Shown piece after piece: positions 55,918 to 64,000 of a DNA stretch of 64,000 nucleotides (position 1 is its first letter; each line of letters begins with the position of its first letter). The notes under the pieces are model-generated. The model ran no database searches, was not told the DNA's origin, and was given only the letters and a program-made list of their open reading frames with translations. The DNA is from Pseudomonas cannabina (GTDB lineage: Bacteria; Pseudomonadota; Gammaproteobacteria; Pseudomonadales; Pseudomonadaceae): contig NZ_FNKU01000001.1 in the NCBI RefSeq assembly GCF_900100365.1, positions 3,038,001 through 3,102,000 on the forward strand. The letters are read 5' to 3'. The translations under genes were made by a program, and so were the position numbers.

Positions 55918-56088
55918 GGTTCTGTACGAAAAGTCGGCGAGCGAAGGTCAGGCAAGGCAAAAACAGGCGAGGAACGGCCGGGGTCGCGTTCGACTCTACG
56001 TGTTGTAAATGAGCATTCCGATTGGACTCGCATCCGAGCCTGTTTTTAACGCAGCATCACCGAGCGTAGCCACTTTACGTACAGAGCC
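55918..56088. mobile_element. Candidate MITE, 171 bp
   Basis: Ends GGTTCTGTACGAAAAGT and (reverse complement of the other end) GGCTCTGTACGTAAAGT match at 15 of 17 positions and are flanked by TA on both sides. It has no coding capacity. The TA target and short length fit a non-autonomous element. It lies in the 408-bp gap between yjcH and the binding-protein gene; 56089-56240 holds nothing else I can name. Confidence 0.65.
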
Positions 56089-56240
56089 TAGAACGACATT
56101 AGCCTGCGATTCCACTACCCGCACGGCCACAACGCACCGCCAGTCGGTCGCATGCAAAACCGGCTGTCCCAGAACGGCAAAAGGCCGCCTGGCGTTAACA
56201 TCAGACGGCCTCGGGAAGCTTGTTGCAGAGCGTTTCGAGA

Positions 56241-57095
56241 TTATTTAGCGGTCCATTCAGCGACTCGATCCGGGTGTTTGGCGACCCAATCCCTGGCGGC
56301 GGCTTCAGGCTTTGCGCCGTCCTGGATGGCCAGCATCACTTCGCCAATTTCATCCTTGGAGGCCCACTGGAATTTCTTCAGGAAGGCCACGACGTCCGGG
56401 GCTTTTTTCTCCAGACTCAGGCTGCCGACGTTGTCGACCGTTTCAGCAGCCCCATAGACACCTTTGGGATCGTCCAGAAAACGCAACTTCCACTTGGCGA
56501 ACATCCAGTGCGGCACCCAGCCGGTGACAACAATGGCTTTCTGCGCTTTCTCGGCACGCGTCAGCTCGGCAATCATGCCCGCGCCGGAACTGGCCTGCAG
56601 TTTGTAACCGTCCAGCCCGTAGTCCTTGATCGCCTGATCGGTCTTGAGCATCACACCCGAGCCGGCATCGATACCGGTGATCTTTTTATTGAAGGAGGTA
56701 TCGGTCTTGAGGTCTTCGATACTTTTGGCTTTCACGTATTCAGGCACGATCAGGCCAATCTTGGCGTCCTTGAAGTTGGGCCCGTAGTTGACGACCTGAT
56801 CCTTGTACTTGGCGTAATACTCGCCGTGGGTGCCTGGAAGCCACGCAGACAGCATCAAGTCCAGTTTGTCGGTGGCCACCGCCTGCCACATGATCCCGGC
56901 CGCGACAGACTGCAACTTGACGTCATAGCCGAGCTTTTGTTTGATCACTTCAGAAGCCACGTAGGTAGTGGCGACACTGTCGGACCAGCCTTCTACGTAG
57001 CCAATGGTCAGACTTTTGGTTTCAGCAATCGCCAGCGTGGAGCTGACAGCAAGTACCAGAGCGGCACCCGCCCCCAGTATTTTTCGCATCATCAT
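56241..57095 (-). CDS. Glycine betaine/choline-type ABC substrate-binding protein
   Basis: Periplasmic protein of 284 aa. Signal peptide MMMRKILGAGAALVLAVSSTLAIA, then the OpuAC/ProX domain: LTIGYVEGWSDSVATTYVASEVI, DLMLSAWLPGTHGEYY, GIDAGSGVM, VTGWVPHWMFAKWKLRFLDDP. Trp residues in GWSD, AWLP and GWVPHWMF fit the aromatic box that binds a quaternary ammonium. There is no permease or ATPase beside it, so it would share the ABC core of another locus. The first of three ATGs (57095) has GGGGAA upstream. Confidence 0.88.
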   Translation of the reverse strand: MMMRKILGAGAALVLAVSSTLAIAETKSLTIGYVEGWSDSVATTYVASEVIKQKLGYDVKLQSVAAGIMWQAVATDKLDLMLSAWLPGTHGEYYAKYKDQVVNYGPNFKDAKIGLIVPEYVKAKSIEDLKTDTSFNKKITGIDAGSGVMLKTDQAIKDYGLDGYKLQASSGAGMIAELTRAEKAQKAIVVTGWVPHWMFAKWKLRFLDDPKGVYGAAETVDNVGSLSLEKKAPDVVAFLKKFQWASKDEIGEVMLAIQDGAKPEAAARDWVAKHPDRVAEWTAK

Positions 57096-57213
57096 CGTCA
57101 CTTCCCCGGAAGTCTGCACCGACTGTTGTCGGATATGGTCAACGTTGTTTTCAAGACCGCACCCATGCTTGGTGCTCGTCGTCATACACACATTTGCTTG
57201 TGATTCTGGCCGC

Positions 57214-57330
57214 AGGCCGTGGGAGCGAACCGGGCGATGCTTCGCGTGTTCGCGAAAGGGCCGGTATGCTCAACGAAATGCATCGTCTGAATGATCGTCT
57301 TCGCGGACAAGTCCGCTCCCACAGCCTGCC
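57214..57330. repeat. REP pair
   Basis: CCGTGGGAGCGAACCGGGCG and TTCGCGGACAAGTCCGCTCC face each other about 80 bp apart. 57331-57530 shows no gene. Confidence 0.6.
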
Positions 57331-57532
57331 ATCCTGTCACCCTGCACGCTTTGATCGCTGCCGCGCGCAATGGCACGTATAGCAACGCCACCTGATCATC
57401 AACCTGCTGGCCAAGCGGACATGCTCTGGCTGCGACACTCGGGCAACGGGAAACGACAACAAGCAGTCACCAGCGACAAGACCTGCATAAAAACGTCTGA
57501 GCCTGGCTGGTTTTATAAAAGGAAACAGGATG

Positions 57533-57671
57533 TGTTACCGCCGACTCACATCCACCGACCCGAACGGGTAACACGGGAACAGTTTTTCTAGCGCAGCCCG
57601 TTCACCACCATCCGCAGTACAGATAAGTATCTGTTTTAGAAGGATTTTAAAAAATTGGCACAGCTTCTGCT
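57533..57671 (+). promoter_or_regulatory. Sigma54 promoter with CbrB-like upstream half-sites
   Basis: TGGCACAGCTTCTGCT (57656-57671) has the invariant GG and GC exactly 10 bp apart. Upstream, TGTTAC (57533-57538) and GTAACA (57568-57573) face inward. These are the half-sites reported for CbrB, though the 29-bp spacing is longer than the 12-14 bp I recall. Predicted start of RNA: G at about 57681. Confidence 0.8.
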
Positions 57672-57816
57672 ATATCTCTTGCATAACAAAAACAAGAAAT
57701 GACGCAGCAACCCATAAAAACAAGACGTAACGGCTCTGACACAACAAGAACAAAACGGACAGAGGCGCAGCTAACAGATTTTTTTGGAGTGGACCCGCTT
57801 TACAGAGACCTTTTAG

Positions 57817-57915
57817 GGAGGCGCTGATTTATTCGATTTTTCGTCCCTGCAACGCTCTGGAGGCCTTGATTTATCTGGGGGCAACAGCTGGGTTTTAGAA
57901 TAAATCAGCGTCTCC
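57817..57915. mobile_element. MITE 1 (99 bp), IS5-type ends, inside the sRNA gene
   Basis: GGAGGCGCTGATTTATTC at one end and GGAGACGCTGATTTATTC (complement of the other) are 18-bp inverted repeats with one mismatch. TTAG is duplicated at 57813-57816 and 57916-57919. The outer 10 bases equal the ends of the resident IS5 element (GGAGRCGCTG), and TTAG fits its YTAR target. Confidence 0.82.
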
Positions 57916-57919
57916 TTAG

Positions 57920-58019
57920 GGAAGGTCTGAAAAAGCCTTTTCTTCAAAAGTCGAAGCCAGTAAATACAGGCGCTCCAGCCCGGTTCCTCTCCAAAAAAAT
58001 GGGCTTTTTCAGAGGATAC
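57920..58019. mobile_element. MITE 2 (100 bp), probable, inside the sRNA gene
   Basis: Inner repeats TCTGAAAAAGCC match perfectly (57926-57937 and 58002-58013), but the outermost six bases agree at only two positions. TTAG on the left (57916-57919) and right (58020-58023) supports insertion. It would have arrived first, with MITE 1 then inserting into its left TTAG. Confidence 0.6.
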
Positions 58020-58528
58020 TTAGTGAAAGGCCTCGCGACCGGACAGAGAACAATAAAACTACCGACAGGTAGCTCCAGAACCGGTGGGATCAAGCTGTTG
58101 TGCAGACAGATGATTAAAGTGAATCAGCGCTCAAAAAAATACGTTTGCTCTTGACCCTGATTGGGGGTCGCACAAAAACGCTGTAAAGGGATTGGTCGCC
58201 AACAACAATAACAGGCCGCCCTATAACAATAAAAAGAGCAGGTAAAACACATTGGAGGAGAGCCACGGCTCTCCTTTGTGCTTTGCGCCTTTTGAAAACC
58301 CGCCCCGGAACTGGATGTAGCGGTGTTGAGCCCCCGCCTGCGTGAGCAAAGCGGCCAATCTGCGCTGCGTGCGAAAAAATAAACCGCAGATCTGCATTGA
58401 AAAATCCCCGGAGCGTGTATTGTTCCGTCATATTTACACGGTTACCCGGTGAGATGCGGCACTTTGGCACTACACCTTGGTCATAGCCTGCGTATTTCAT
58501 CAGCACTTCTTTCCCAAGGGATTTAGTC

Positions 58529-59827
58529 ATGCTCCGTTTTCTGCGCTTCGCTACCGTTATAGGTGGCTTGTGTTTAAGTGCGTCCGCTCTGGCGACCAAT
58601 GTCGACCCAGCCACCTATGGCTACCCGCTGACTAATCCGTTTGAAGCGACCATTGCCAGTACGCCGCCCGATCTGCGTCCCGACCTGCCTGATGATGAAG
58701 ACATCGACCAGGACGTCTATACCCTGAACCTGCACCCAGAGCGCGAGTTCACCCTGCCCGACAACTTCTGGGCCGTTAAGAAGCTGCACTATCTCCTGGC
58801 CGAACAGGATCATGCTGCACCGCTGATCTTCCTGATTGCCGGTACAGGTGCACCGTACAACAGCACCATCAACGAATTCCTGAAAAAACTGTATTACGGT
58901 GCGGGTTACCACGTCGTGCAGTTGTCCTCGCCGACCAGCTACGACTTCATGAGCTCGGCTTCGCGCTTTGCGACGCCGGGCGTGTCCACGGAAGACGCTG
59001 AGGACATCTACCGGGTCATGCAGGCCATTCGTGCCCAGCACGCGCAACTGCCAGTGACCGATTATTACCTGACCGGTTACAGCCTCGGGGCGCTGAATGC
59101 TGCATTTGTCAGCAAGCTCGACGAGACCCGCCGCAGCTTCAATTTCAAGAAAGTGCTGCTGCTCAACCCGCCGGTCAACCTCTACACGTCGATCACCAAC
59201 CTCGACAAACTGGTGCAGACCAACGTCAAGGGCATCAACAACACCACCACGTTCTATGAACTGGTACTGGCCAAACTGACGAGCTATTTCCAGAAAAAAG
59301 GTTATATCGATCTTAACGACGCGCTGTTGTTCGACTTCCAGCAGTCCAAGCAGCACCTGACCAACGAGCAGATGGCCATGCTGATCGGTACGACGTTCCG
59401 TTTCGCGTCGGCCGATATCGCCTTCACCTCCGACCTGATCAACCGTCGCGGTTTGATCACGCCACCGAAATTTCCGATTTCCGAAGGCACCAACCTGACG
59501 CCGTTCCTCAAGCGTGCCCTGCAATGCGACTTCGATTGCTACCTGACCGAGCAAGTCATTCCGATGTGGCGTGCGCGCACTGACGGTGGCAGTCTGCTAC
59601 AGATGGTGGATCAGGTCAGCCTGTATGCACTCAAGGATTACCTGCACAACAACACCAAGATCTCCGTCATGCACAACGCTGACGATGTGATTCTGGGCTC
59701 CGGTGATCTGGGCTTTCTGCGCAAGACCTTCGGCGATCGCCTGACCGTTTATCCATACGGTGGTCATTGCGGCAACCTTAATTACCGCGTCAACACCGAC
59801 GCCATGCTGGAGTTTTTCCGTGGCTAA
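58529..59827 (+). CDS. Secreted alpha/beta-hydrolase upstream of mlaA
   Basis: Protein of 432 aa with a signal peptide (MLRFLRFATVIGGLCLSASALA). Nucleophile elbow TGYSLGALNAAF, likely Asp in HNADDVILGSGDLG and His in YGGHCGNLNYR. A long insert between strands includes many Asn/Thr residues. AAGGGA precedes the ATG. It overlaps mlaA (GTG start inside its last codons), so it probably acts with the Mla outer-membrane lipid-asymmetry system, for example as a lipase or esterase. That role is inference. Confidence 0.83.
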   Translation: MLRFLRFATVIGGLCLSASALATNVDPATYGYPLTNPFEATIASTPPDLRPDLPDDEDIDQDVYTLNLHPEREFTLPDNFWAVKKLHYLLAEQDHAAPLIFLIAGTGAPYNSTINEFLKKLYYGAGYHVVQLSSPTSYDFMSSASRFATPGVSTEDAEDIYRVMQAIRAQHAQLPVTDYYLTGYSLGALNAAFVSKLDETRRSFNFKKVLLLNPPVNLYTSITNLDKLVQTNVKGINNTTTFYELVLAKLTSYFQKKGYIDLNDALLFDFQQSKQHLTNEQMAMLIGTTFRFASADIAFTSDLINRRGLITPPKFPISEGTNLTPFLKRALQCDFDCYLTEQVIPMWRARTDGGSLLQMVDQVSLYALKDYLHNNTKISVMHNADDVILGSGDLGFLRKTFGDRLTVYPYGGHCGNLNYRVNTDAMLEFFRG

Positions 59828-60632
59828 ACGTCTTTTACTCCTTGCCGCCCTGCTCTGCGCAGGCACCGCTCAGGCCGCTGACGCGGACACCGGCAACAAG
59901 GCTCAGCACCCCGCCACCGTGGCTCGCCAGACTGACGCAGATGGTTTCACTCAGCCACTGAAGTCGCTGCAGTTCAACCCTGGGCTGGATCAGCGCGAGT
60001 TCGAGCGCGCGTCCATTAACGCCCTGGAAGTCTACGACCCGCTGGAGTCGTGGAATCGCCGGGTTTACCACTTCAACTATCGCTTTGACGAGTGGGTGTT
60101 CCTGCCGGTCGTGAATGGCTATCGCTATGTGACGCCGGGCTTCGTGCGCAGCGGTGTGAGCAACTTCTTCAACAACCTGGGCGACGTGCCTAACCTGCTG
60201 AACAGTTTGCTGCAGTTCAAGGGCGAACGCTCGCTGGACATCACCGGTCGCCTGCTGCTCAACACCACCATCGGTATCGCCGGCCTGTGGGACCCGGCCA
60301 CCATGATGGGCCTGCCGCGCCAGACCGAAGACTTCGGCCAGACACTGGGTTTCTACGGTGTTCCTGCCGGCCCTTACCTGGTATTGCCGCTGTTCGGCCC
60401 GTCGAACCTGCGTGACACCGGCGGCATGCTGGTCGACTACACGGCTGAAAACCAGATCAACTTCCTGAACGTTGCCGAAGTCAGCAACGACCATCCGGAA
60501 ATCATCGTACTGCGCGCGGTCGACCGTCGTTACGTCACCAGCTTTCGCTACGGTCAGTTGAACTCGCCGTTCGAGTACGAGAAGGTCCGCTATGTCTATA
60601 CCGCATCGCGCAAATTGCAGGTTGCCGAGTAA
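59820..60632 (+). CDS. mlaA: MlaA/VacJ-family outer-membrane lipid asymmetry protein
   Basis: Protein of 270 aa: DPLESWNRRVYHFNYRFDEWVFLPVVNGYRYVTP, SNFFNNLGDVPNLLNSLLQFK, LLNTTIGIAGLWDPATMMGLPRQTEDFGQTLGFYGVPAGPYLVLPLFGPSNLRDTGG, the full MlaA pattern. It removes phospholipids from the outer leaflet and passes them to MlaC. Start GTG 59820 overlaps the hydrolase stop by 8 nt. The signal peptide has an ALLC sequence that is a poor lipobox and a good AQA-A cleavage site, so it may not be a lipoprotein. Confidence 0.93.
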   Translation: MAKRLLLLAALLCAGTAQAADADTGNKAQHPATVARQTDADGFTQPLKSLQFNPGLDQREFERASINALEVYDPLESWNRRVYHFNYRFDEWVFLPVVNGYRYVTPGFVRSGVSNFFNNLGDVPNLLNSLLQFKGERSLDITGRLLLNTTIGIAGLWDPATMMGLPRQTEDFGQTLGFYGVPAGPYLVLPLFGPSNLRDTGGMLVDYTAENQINFLNVAEVSNDHPEIIVLRAVDRRYVTSFRYGQLNSPFEYEKVRYVYTASRKLQVAE

Positions 60633-60647
60633 GTAATACGCCGCAGC

Positions 60648-60685
60648 AAAACGGCCAGCCGGAGTGATCGGGCTGGCCGTTTTTT
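60648..60685 (+). terminator. Intrinsic terminator after mlaA
   Basis: AAACGGCCAGCC-loop-GGCTGGCCGTTTTTT: an 11-bp stem with a T6 tail, 16 nt after the stop codon. Confidence 0.9.
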
Positions 60686-60793
60686 ATGGGCGCTTTTTTA
60701 TAAGCCCTTTACAGGCACTTTCCTGGCGCCTGACCACTCCCATACGGCAGGCACCCGATGCCTCAGTCCATTCCCCGACAAAAAGGAATTTTC

Positions 60794-61381
60794 ATGCGTT
60801 CTTTCGGTTTCAAGGCCATTGTTGTTTGCATCGCGCTGGCTGCCTGCCAGAGCATGATCAGCGTCCAGGCCGCCACCAAACCGCAGGCGGCAGCCCCCGC
60901 CACTGCGGCGCAAAAGGTTTCGCTGCTGGGCGGCAAACTGGCGTTTAGCGTGCCTGCCGGTTTCGTACAGGGCGAAATGCCAGAAATTGACGCGAAAGCC
61001 AAAGCTCAAGGCGTATCAGGCGCGTTGTACACCAATGCCACCGAGAAACGCGTGCTGATCGTTACCGAGACCCCAATTCCGATGGATGTTCAGGCCAGCG
61101 ACAACGACGGCGTGGTGCTGGATGGCCTGGTAACCGGAATCCTTGCCCAGCAGAGCACCGGCTACAAAGACTTCAAAAAGCTGGGCGACCGCAAAATCGT
61201 CAAGAAAAATGGCCTGGGCGTGCGTCAGGTCGACACCTCGGCCACCATGAGTGACACGCCGGTGTTGAGCACCTCGATTGTCACCGCATCCGGCACTCGG
61301 GCCGCAGTGCTGAACGTGGTCTCCAACGCGAAGAATGCAAAAGAGCACGCGGCACTGGTGAAGACCGTCATCGGTCAATGA
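60794..61381 (+). CDS. Secreted protein of unknown function (PA2799-like)
   Basis: Protein of 195 aa. Signal peptide MRSFGFKAIVVCIALAACQS... ending near VQA-A; the LAAC sequence could also be read as a lipobox. The mature part has KVSLLGGKLAFSVPAGFVQGE and a regular alpha/beta-like pattern without recognised motifs. AAGGAA precedes the ATG at 60794. It follows mlaA in P. aeruginosa too, as I recall, which hints at an envelope role. Confidence 0.75.
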   Translation: MRSFGFKAIVVCIALAACQSMISVQAATKPQAAAPATAAQKVSLLGGKLAFSVPAGFVQGEMPEIDAKAKAQGVSGALYTNATEKRVLIVTETPIPMDVQASDNDGVVLDGLVTGILAQQSTGYKDFKKLGDRKIVKKNGLGVRQVDTSATMSDTPVLSTSIVTASGTRAAVLNVVSNAKNAKEHAALVKTVIGQ

Positions 61382-61412
61382 TGCAAAAACATCCTTAGCG
61401 TTTCACCGCCCC

Positions 61413-62321
61413 TCAATCCACCCGCAATACGCCGGACAGCCGTTCAACCAGCGCCTGCACCTTGGGCAAGGATTCGCGGCTGCGCGGCCAGGCCAGATGC
61501 AGGGCCAGACCTTCGGTAGCCAGTTGCGGAAGGATTTCCACCAGTTCACCGCGCTGCAATTGGTCCTTGATCAGCCAGGTCGCCAGTTGCGCGATACCCC
61601 AGGCTGACTTGACCGCCGCAACCTGCGCTTCACCGTTGCCGATAACCAGCCGCGCTTCTACAGCGCGGGCTTCGGCCTGGCCCTGATCGTCGACAAACAA
61701 CCATGGGCTGGTACTGCCATCGCCCCTGCCGAACAAAATGCAGGCGTGATCGGCAAGGTCCTCGAACGTCTCTGGCGTACCGTGTCGATGCAGATACGCC
61801 GGTGCCGCGCAGAAGATCACCCGCTCAGTACCCAGATAACGATGCGCGACACCGGCTGGCCAGACCTGCGACCCGCCGATGCGTACCGCCAGATCAATGC
61901 CGTCTTCAAGCAGGTCGACGAAGCGGTCGGTGAAGGTCACGCGCGGGCGCAGCTTCGGGTGCTGGCCTGCAAATTCGAGAATAAGCGGCAGTACGTGCAG
62001 GCGACCAAAGGTGGCTGGCAAATCGATACGCAATTGCCCGGCAGGCTCGGAGCGCTGCGCCGCCAATGCGGTTTCGGCGTCTTCCAGTTCGGTGAGCATC
62101 CGCGTGCACACCACGTAATAGGCCGCGCCCTCTTCGGTCAGCGCCAGACTGCGGGTAGTGCGCTCGAACAGTCGCATGCCAAGGCGATTTTCCAGACGTG
62201 CCACGCTTTTACTAAGGGCAGAATTGGTCAGGTTCAAGCGCTCTGCCGCTGCGGTAAAACTGCCTGCATTGGCAACGGCGACGAACGTTTCGATGCCCTT
62301 GAGGCGATCTGTAGACAGCAC
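61413..62321 (-). CDS. LysR-family regulator divergent from an MFS gene
   Basis: Protein of about 302 aa. The helix-turn-helix is at the N-terminus (LKGIETFVAVANAGSFTAAAERLNLTNSALSKSVARLENRLGMRLF), followed by the LysR substrate domain (AGQLRIDLPATFGRLHVLPLI, LAVRIGG). The start is GTG at 62321 with GGGG upstream, or ATG at 62351 giving 10 extra residues. It is transcribed away from the MFS transporter, 109 bp apart, and most likely controls it. Confidence 0.9.
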   Translation of the reverse strand: MLSTDRLKGIETFVAVANAGSFTAAAERLNLTNSALSKSVARLENRLGMRLFERTTRSLALTEEGAAYYVVCTRMLTELEDAETALAAQRSEPAGQLRIDLPATFGRLHVLPLILEFAGQHPKLRPRVTFTDRFVDLLEDGIDLAVRIGGSQVWPAGVAHRYLGTERVIFCAAPAYLHRHGTPETFEDLADHACILFGRGDGSTSPWLFVDDQGQAEARAVEARLVIGNGEAQVAAVKSAWGIAQLATWLIKDQLQRGELVEILPQLATEGLALHLAWPRSRESLPKVQALVERLSGVLRVD

Positions 62322-62430
62322 ACGAACCCCTATTATTGAATTTAAATCCATAATGTACGGAATATTTGCCAAAGATAGGAAACCATTTCTGCAATAAGCT
62401 GGCTGACTTACTTTCCAATGGGTGTGTGTC

Positions 62431-63633
62431 ATGCCGTCGATAGAAACAACCGCCTCCCGCACTGCCAGCGAAAGCTCCAGCGGTGCAGGTTTGTCCATCG
62501 CGATTCTCGCGCTGGCGGGCTTCGTGATTGTCACCACTGAATTTCTGATCATCGGTCTGTTGCCGTCACTGGCCCGCGATCTGGGAATCTCCATCTCCGC
62601 TGCAGGCCTGCTCGTCACGCTGTTTGCCTTCACGGTGATGCTCTTTGGTCCGCCGCTGACCGCCATGCTTTCGCACCTGGACCGGAAACGGACGTTTATC
62701 GTCATCCTGCTGATTTTCGCTGCGTCCAACGCCCTCGCGGCGGTATCGAGCAATATCTGGGTGCTGGCGCTGGCGCGATTCATCCCGGCACTGGCTTTGC
62801 CGGTGTTCTGGGGCACCGCGAGCGAAACCGCCAGTCTGCTGGCCGGACCCAAACGTGCCGGCAAGGCAGTGGCGCAGGTTTACCTGGGCATCTCGGCCGC
62901 CATGCTGTTCGGTATACCGCTCGGCACTGTGTTCGCTGACATGGTCGGCTGGCGGGGCGCGTTCTGGGCGCTGACCCTGTTGTCTGCCCTGATGGCCTTG
63001 TTGCTTGCGCTGTCGATGCCGCGCCTGGAACCTACCGCAAAGGTCGGTCTGGCCGAGCAGGCGAAAATTCTGCGTGATCCGCATTTTCTCGCCAATCTGC
63101 TGCTGTCCATTCTGCTGTTCACTGCGATGTTCGGCGCCTACACCTATTTGGCCGATACGCTGGAGCGCATCGCCGGTGTCGAATCGGCGCAAGTGGGCTG
63201 GTGGTTGATGGGCTTCGGCGCAGTCGGTCTGATCGGCAACGCATTGGGCGGCCGCTTCGTAGACCGCAGCCCGCTGGGTTCGACGGTCGCTTTCGCCCTG
63301 TTGCTGGCGCTGGGCATGACGGCCAGCGTTCCGGCAGCCGGTTCGCTGCCGTTGCTGGCCGTGGTGCTGGTGGTCTGGGGGATTGCACACACGGCGTTGT
63401 TCCCTATCTGTCAGATCCGGGTCATGAAAGCCGCTCCTCATGCACAAGCCCTGGCCGGGACGCTGAATGTGTCAGCAGCCAATGCCGGGATAGGTCTGGG
63501 GTCGATCATCGGAGGCCTGACGATCGAACACCTCGGGCTGAATGCAGTGGGCTACGTCGCAGCGGTGGTTGCGCTGCTGGCCATCGCAATTGCCTGGGTG
63601 ACGAAACTTCAGCAACACAGAGCATCGATGTAA
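62431..63633 (+). CDS. MFS transporter, DHA1-type exporter
   Basis: Protein of 400 aa with 12 membrane helices. Motif A-like sequence HLDRKRTFIVILLIF between helices 2 and 3, and early VTTEFLIIGLLPSLARDLGIS typical of the AraJ/NepI/YdhP group (drug, sugar or purine exporters). ATG at 62431 was chosen over GTG at 62422. Probable target of the divergent LysR. Substrate unknown. Confidence 0.88.
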   Translation: MPSIETTASRTASESSSGAGLSIAILALAGFVIVTTEFLIIGLLPSLARDLGISISAAGLLVTLFAFTVMLFGPPLTAMLSHLDRKRTFIVILLIFAASNALAAVSSNIWVLALARFIPALALPVFWGTASETASLLAGPKRAGKAVAQVYLGISAAMLFGIPLGTVFADMVGWRGAFWALTLLSALMALLLALSMPRLEPTAKVGLAEQAKILRDPHFLANLLLSILLFTAMFGAYTYLADTLERIAGVESAQVGWWLMGFGAVGLIGNALGGRFVDRSPLGSTVAFALLLALGMTASVPAAGSLPLLAVVLVVWGIAHTALFPICQIRVMKAAPHAQALAGTLNVSAANAGIGLGSIIGGLTIEHLGLNAVGYVAAVVALLAIAIAWVTKLQQHRASM

Positions 63634-63928
63634 CTCTTTCTCGATACTTGTACTTGCCGGACAGCGTGTTTGCTCCACCGCAGGCACACTGTCCGACTGC
63701 ACGGATGTATATCCGACTTATATACTTCGTCATAATTTTGAACCTGCTTTTACGCCTGAAATGTCAGTTATTTGACTCCCAAACAAATACCCCGCCTTAA
63801 TACGTCGATATTTGACGCTTATTCGCAAAATAATCTTCCCATGCCATTACTGAACGCTCAAACTCCAGCTTCTCGGTCGAGGGGTAAGGGTTTCTGACCG
63901 ATTCAAAAGTAATGTCCGGTAAGAAACT

Positions 63929-64000
63929 ATGAGCACATATCACCGCAGGGGACTGGCATTCGCCAAGCGGATTTATGCCCCGCGAACACTCGGTGTCAGC
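63929..64000 (+). CDS. Start of a further gene, cut by the window end
   Basis: ATG at 63929 opens 24 codons (MSTYHRRGLAFAKRIYAPRT...) that run off the window. GGTAAG lies just upstream. The basic start followed by an expected membrane segment is all that can be said. The 295-bp gap before it (63634-63928) shows no other feature. Confidence 0.4.
   Translation, partial: MSTYHRRGLAFAKRIYAPRTLGVS

Larger units (their letters stand above)
57681..58277 (+). ncRNA. crcX: Crc/Hfq-sequestering sRNA (CrcX-like), interrupted by two MITEs
   Basis: No protein gene fits here. The RNA would begin GCATAACAAAAACAAGAAAT, like CrcZ/CrcX RNAs. It carries A-rich AAnAAnAA Hfq/Crc motifs at 57685-57699, 57715-57724, 57741-57756, 58048-58059, 58201-58213 and 58224-58238. 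It ends in the terminator GGAGAGCC-AC-GGCTCTCC-TTT (58257-58277). CrcZ lies next to cbrB in Pseudomonas; this locus does not, hence CrcX. Such RNAs, made under CbrB/sigma54 control, titrate Hfq-Crc and lift catabolite repression. The present length is about 597 nt; without the two inserts it would be about 390, the usual size. CrcX identity is from memory of the family, not alignment. Confidence 0.72.

Noticed and set aside
57591..57640. hrp box starting at GGAACA
   Set aside because: The CCAC element is about 23 bp away and the first half is imperfect.
57801..57930. AGACCTT/AAGGTCT as a native sRNA hairpin
   Set aside because: The right arm belongs to MITE 2; the pairing exists only because of the insertion.

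Overview
The window is chromosomal DNA of a Pseudomonas syringae-group plant pathogen. Gene content and order are Pseudomonas-like: a three-gene phoPQ operon, pcpS, an rstAB-type pair beside nrdA, aer, a FimV-family gene, the three-gene NAGGN osmoprotectant cluster, actP, mlaA and mnmC. Species-group markers are dense REP palindromes, a REP-associated transposase, an hrp box and a relic of the type III effector gene avrPto.

Layout. 1-10 kb: 3' truncated dctA with a sigma54 promoter, REP repeats, a small secreted protein-phoP-phoQ operon with four PhoP-type boxes, a dienelactone hydrolase, a REP-associated transposase, pcpS, an fhuF pseudogene and an rstAB-like two-component system. 10-22 kb: nrdA and nrdB, each with its own pair of NrdR-type boxes, are separated by about 7.5 kb carrying a phosphoketolase/acetate kinase pair, an FNR-type regulator with an ANR/FNR box, a K+ channel-like protein, a three-BON protein and a GNAT. 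22-26 kb: an IS1182-family element sits in the loop of the nrdB terminator, then a ScoMcrA-like type IV restriction gene truncated by an IS5-family element. 26-38 kb: aer, FimV-like, slyA-like regulator, recQ, small conserved genes, pap, mnmC. 38-43.7 kb: three copies of a ~361 bp tandem repeat and an AttEFGH-like ABC operon. 43.7-45.5 kb: avrPto split by a second, identical-looking IS5 copy. 45.7-53.8 kb: NAGGN operon, yheU, a csrA paralogue, ynfA, SDR, DUF2784, DUF3309. 53.8-64 kb: actP-yjcH, a MITE, a betaine-type binding protein, a Crc/Hfq-type sRNA (CrcX-like) invaded by two MITEs, a hydrolase-mlaA pair, a secreted protein, a LysR/MFS pair and the first codons of a further gene.

The strongest observations are: (1) avrPto can be reassembled in frame once the IS and one 4-bp target copy are removed, and its hrp box is intact; (2) a sigma54-driven CA-motif sRNA carries two short inverted-repeat elements at TTAG targets, one with the same terminal 10-mer as the resident IS5 element; (3) an IS1182 insertion splits the nrdB terminator in its GAAA tetraloop; (4) one IS5 copy lacks a target duplication and ends a restriction gene, a deletion scar. 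All assignments are by reading the sequence and from memory of the families; no database search was run.
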